A stretch of 11,000 nt of DNA from assembly GCA_016946835.1 (NCBI GenBank), contig JACVTC010000005.1, positions 279,001 through 290,000 on the forward strand. Direction: 5' to 3'. Position 1 is the stretch's first letter; every line of letters begins with the position of its first letter. Positions 8,400-11,000 of this stretch are shown piece after piece. This stretch comes from Neocallimastix lanati (nom. inval.) (lineage: Eukaryota > Neocallimastigomycota > Neocallimastigomycetes > Neocallimastigales > Neocallimastigaceae). Position numbers and translations under genes: made by a program. Below the pieces are notes generated by a model. It was not told the DNA's origin. It saw only the letters and a program-made list of their open reading frames with translations, and did no database searches.

Positions 8400-10579
8400 T
8401 TAAATTAATTGACTTCGTATAAGCTTTTTCGAAGTAGTTGTAACGGGTAGTAAGGTATAACCTTCGTTATCTAATTTCAATTTAGTTTTTTTCTCTTCTT
8501 CGAGTTCCTTTAAAATTTCCAACTTTGCTATTCCTTTAACGAATACTCCTTTCATAATAGTATTCAGGAGTTTGGCTACTTCATTGGATTGAAATTCATC
8601 GACAATGGAACACACTGATTTAAAAACTTTTTTCACTAAGATATCTCCAATAATTTCATCTTCTGATGAGGGTAATGAAGAAGATGATGATGAGGTTGAA
8701 TTGTTACCTTCCTCTTTATCCTCCTCTTCTTCCTCTTCTGACCATTCATCTACTTCAGGTTTAGGACTTTTCTCCTCGTTTTCAAGAATGGTTTCATTTT
8801 GCTGTATTAACAGTTTAGACTCAACAGGAGTATCTGTTGAAGGGGTTGAAGAAGAGGAATGAATCGTTTCCGTATAGGAATTCAATAATGTATCTATTTT
8901 AATATTTTTATTATGATTTATGTTATTGTTATTGTTATTGTTATTGTTATTGTTATTGTTATTGTTATTGATATTGATATTGATATTGATATTATTATTG
9001 TTATTGCTATTATTATTATTATTTATATTTATTTCATTATTATTATTAATTGAATTTTCTTTTGTTTTTGATATTATAAATTCATTTTGAAGTGGTAAAT
9101 TGGAATTATCACCTCTACTGGAAGGTGATAGGGTTTTTGGAATAGAATTTGGTTGTGGGATTATTGAATTTATATCCTTAGAATTGATTAATGATTCAGT
9201 AGGATCTTTTAGTGATGAAGATGATAACCATTTATTACAAGGAGTTATCATTTCTTCATTAGTAATATTTTTAATTGATATTTTTGAATTATTATTATTA
9301 TTTATATGATTATTAAAATTATTTATTTTATTATTGATATCATTATTATCATTATTATTTATATTATTTATAATATCATTATTATTATTTATAATATTAT
9401 TATTATTGCTATTTTTATTTCTTAAATTTTCTGATATTATCTCATTATTGCTTGATGAAATTAAGGATGATTTTTTTCCAGACTTTCTAGAAGAAGAACT
9501 TCCATTACGTGTAATACCATTGGCTGTGGGTATACCATAAATAAGATAATATTCCAATTTTTCTACTGATTTTTTATTTAGTAAATTGAAAGTTTGATTA
9601 ATTTTATCAATTTCCACATATCTCTCCTTTGAAAACCATGGGAAATTTGAAAAGAAAAATGGATTACATAAATGGTAAATCACATAAACAAATGTTAATC
9701 TTGGTAAAGAAATCATAATTAATGGATCATATTCATAGGCCATATCTATTGTAAAATAACCCTTTTTAACGGAATACACTAAAGTTTTGGTCATAAATTT
9801 CTAAGAGATTTTTTTTTTTTTTTTTGTTAATTAATAATATTTTTTTTTTAAAAATAAAACAATATTAAAAATAATAACATAAAAATTAATTATTAATATT
9901 AATATATAATTATAATATTATTTTATTTTTATTCAATTTATGTCTTTTATTTATTTATTTAATATTATAATAAGAATTAATATATATATATATTTTCCAT
10001 TTTATTTTTCTTTTTATTTTATTTTATTTTTACCTGAAATACTTTTATTACTTGAGAACTTTTAATTTTATTAATATGGAATACATTATGATAACAGGTA
10101 TATAATCTCTTTTCAAACAGTAACCAAAATTTATCAAAATCACAAAAATAAGGGGTAAGATCGTGGTAAGGGGGTTCTAAATTAATACTCATTCGTTGGT
10201 AGAGAACTTGGTATAGGGTATCAAAGCTAGAAAATAAATCTAAGGCTCTATTATGCAATTCAGAAGTGTATTCTTCAAGTCGAGGAAGTACTGAATGACC
10301 TAAAAGTGTTTGAGCTGAAAAAAAGACATAACTAGAATAATAATTTTTATGAAGACAACGTTCTCCTCCAGGAATCCATAACCGATAATTACGTGAATGT
10401 GCATTATATTCTCGCATTTGACTATAGATAAGATAAATCGAATAAAAAATTGATTTTTGAGCTTTAAAAACTTTTTTTGTTAATTTTATATACCGATTTT
10501 CATAATTTGGTTGATCAGAATGAAGCCGTTTCAATTTCATTAAACATTTTTTTAAATATTTATCTTTATATATACACAT
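8400..10579 (-). CDS. LST2/ZFYVE28-like protein lacking the FYVE finger (two exons, 5' end uncertain)
   Basis: Exons on the minus strand are 10579-10034 and 9800-8400, joined in phase 0 (SSQVIKVFQ|KFMTKTLVYS), giving 648 residues to the TAA. The N-terminal ~275 residues follow the helical region of animal lateral-signaling-target protein 2: RNYRLWIPGGE, then SAQTLLGHSVLPRLEEYTSE, then KKGYFTIDMAYEYDPLIMIS-LPRL, which matches the family's [22 protein letters not shown]-type segment. A low-complexity insert follows: Ser/Lys, poly-Asn at about 312-354 and 435-475, then an acidic/Ser stretch at about 535-560. Residues about 571-605 (LVKKVFKSVCSIVDEFQSNE) resemble the second conserved LST2 region. 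In animals LST2 is an endosomal negative regulator of EGF-receptor signalling with a C-terminal FYVE finger. Here the stop comes about 43 residues after the second region, and no Cys-rich finger is encoded downstream. The first ATG is preceded by an in-frame TAA; an upstream first exon remains possible. Confidence 0.8.
8922..8998 (-). repeat. Hexamer repeat encoding poly-Asn and Asn-Ile
   Basis: On the plus strand TTATTG is repeated about eight times (to about 8970) and then a TATTGA hexamer about four times. On the coding strand this alternates AAT and AAC, giving poly-Asn, and then AAT ATC, giving Asn-Ile pairs. The alternation of two Asn codons shows growth by 6-base units rather than by single codons. 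Confidence 0.9.
9801..10033 (-). other. Intron of the LST2-like gene (phase 0)
   Basis: The donor is TTTCAG|GTAAAA and the acceptor AATCTCTTAG|AAATTT, with a T-poor, A-rich body and an A run before the acceptor on the transcribed strand. Removing it joins two segments that are contiguous in the LST2 family. The exon junction falls just before the helix leading to the DYEP-like motif. Confidence 0.85.
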
Positions 10580-11000
10580 ATATATTAATTATAGACATAT
10601 TTATATATTATAAAATTATTAATAATTTAAATCATAATAATATTATGTAGATGTATTATTCATTTTAACATATATTTATTTTAATGTTGAACACCATACG
10701 ATATGATATATATTAAAATTATTTAAAAAAAAAAAATTAATAATAAAATAAATAAGATTAAAATGTTAAATTAAATTTTTTTATATTTTGGTATTGAAAA
10801 TCATATGAATTCCAATTAATATTTCAATATTTAATATATAAATAAATATAAAAATAAATATATAAAATAAATATATAAAATAAATATATAAAATAAATAT
10901 ATAAAATAAATATATAAAATAAATATACAAAATAAATATATATATAAATGAAATATAATATATATATAAAAAAAAAAAAAAAAAAGATATTAGTTATCTT
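10580..11000. other. Upstream region or first intron of the LST2-like gene
   Basis: Only AT-rich DNA is seen: a 13-bp tandem repeat, an A run near 10970-10985 and short dyads. If the LST2-like protein has an extra N-terminal exon (animal homologs have roughly 20-40 more residues before the aligned part), the AG at about 10565-10564 could be its acceptor. No convincing exon was found in this stretch. Confidence 0.4.
10847..10938 (+). repeat. 13-bp tandem repeat (TATAAAATAAATA), about seven units
   Basis: Five identical units run from 10861 to 10925. One variant follows (TACAAAATAAATA, 10926-10938), and a 14-base variant precedes them. It is a small minisatellite in non-coding DNA, upstream of the LST2-like gene. 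Confidence 0.9.

Noticed and set aside
8605-9540. Plus-strand open frames rich in Ser, Glu, Leu and Ile
   Set aside because: They are antisense shadows of the LST2-like exon. The minus-strand frame is longer, spliced and matches a known family.
10680-10815. Upstream first exon for the LST2-like gene
   Set aside because: Short ATG frames on the minus strand (for example near 10807) end at once in stops without a usable donor GT, so no exon is called.
10847-10938. CRISPR-like array
   Set aside because: The 13-bp units are directly adjacent with no spacers, and the DNA is plainly eukaryotic.
1-11000. Dictyostelid origin
   Set aside because: Poly-Asn and extreme A+T would fit, but the receptor's binding-domain segments and intron pattern fit gut fungi better. 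It is not fully excluded without a search.

Overview
The window looks like nuclear DNA of an anaerobic gut fungus (Neocallimastigomycota, the Neocallimastix/Piromyces/Anaeromyces group). Intergenic DNA and introns are almost pure A+T, with A/T homopolymers up to 43 bases and AT-only microsatellites. Coding exons are clearly less AT-rich. Genes carry short GT...AG introns, and one product is a solute-binding-protein/7TM receptor of a type expanded in these fungi. Dictyostelid DNA has a similar composition but fits the receptor less well. No prokaryotic features are present. The assignment is from sequence recognition only; no database search was possible.

Layout. (1) 1-396 (+): the 3' end of a gene entering from the left, encoding the C-terminus of an unrecognised, probably membrane-bound protein. 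(2) 397-1360: a convergent intergenic stretch. It holds a decayed second copy of the last ~110 bp of gene 1 (559-689, perhaps further into the 3' flank), a 43-base A run and a TTA microsatellite. (3) 1361-4662 (-): a complete five-exon gene reconstructed here. All five exons join in frame to 735 codons plus stop: signal peptide, extracellular solute-binding-like domain, seven membrane helices with the class C disulfide cysteines, and a cytoplasmic tail. (4) 4663-8399: 3.7 kb without a supportable intact gene. It contains inverted copies of a hairpin-bearing sequence (about 5266-5696), a less AT-rich island that looks like a dead gene (about 6330-6960), several perfect AT palindromes and many homopolymers. 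(5) 8400-10579 (-): a two-exon gene for an LST2/ZFYVE28-like protein. It has both conserved LST2 helical regions but ends before any FYVE zinc finger and carries a long Asn/Ser/Glu-rich insert. Its 5' end is uncertain. (6) 10580-11000: AT-rich upstream DNA or a first intron, with a 13-bp tandem repeat.

The three genes show no sign of acting as one unit. The receptor would sense an extracellular ligand at the plasma membrane. The LST2-like protein, by family, belongs to endosomal control of receptor signalling. A link between them would be speculation.
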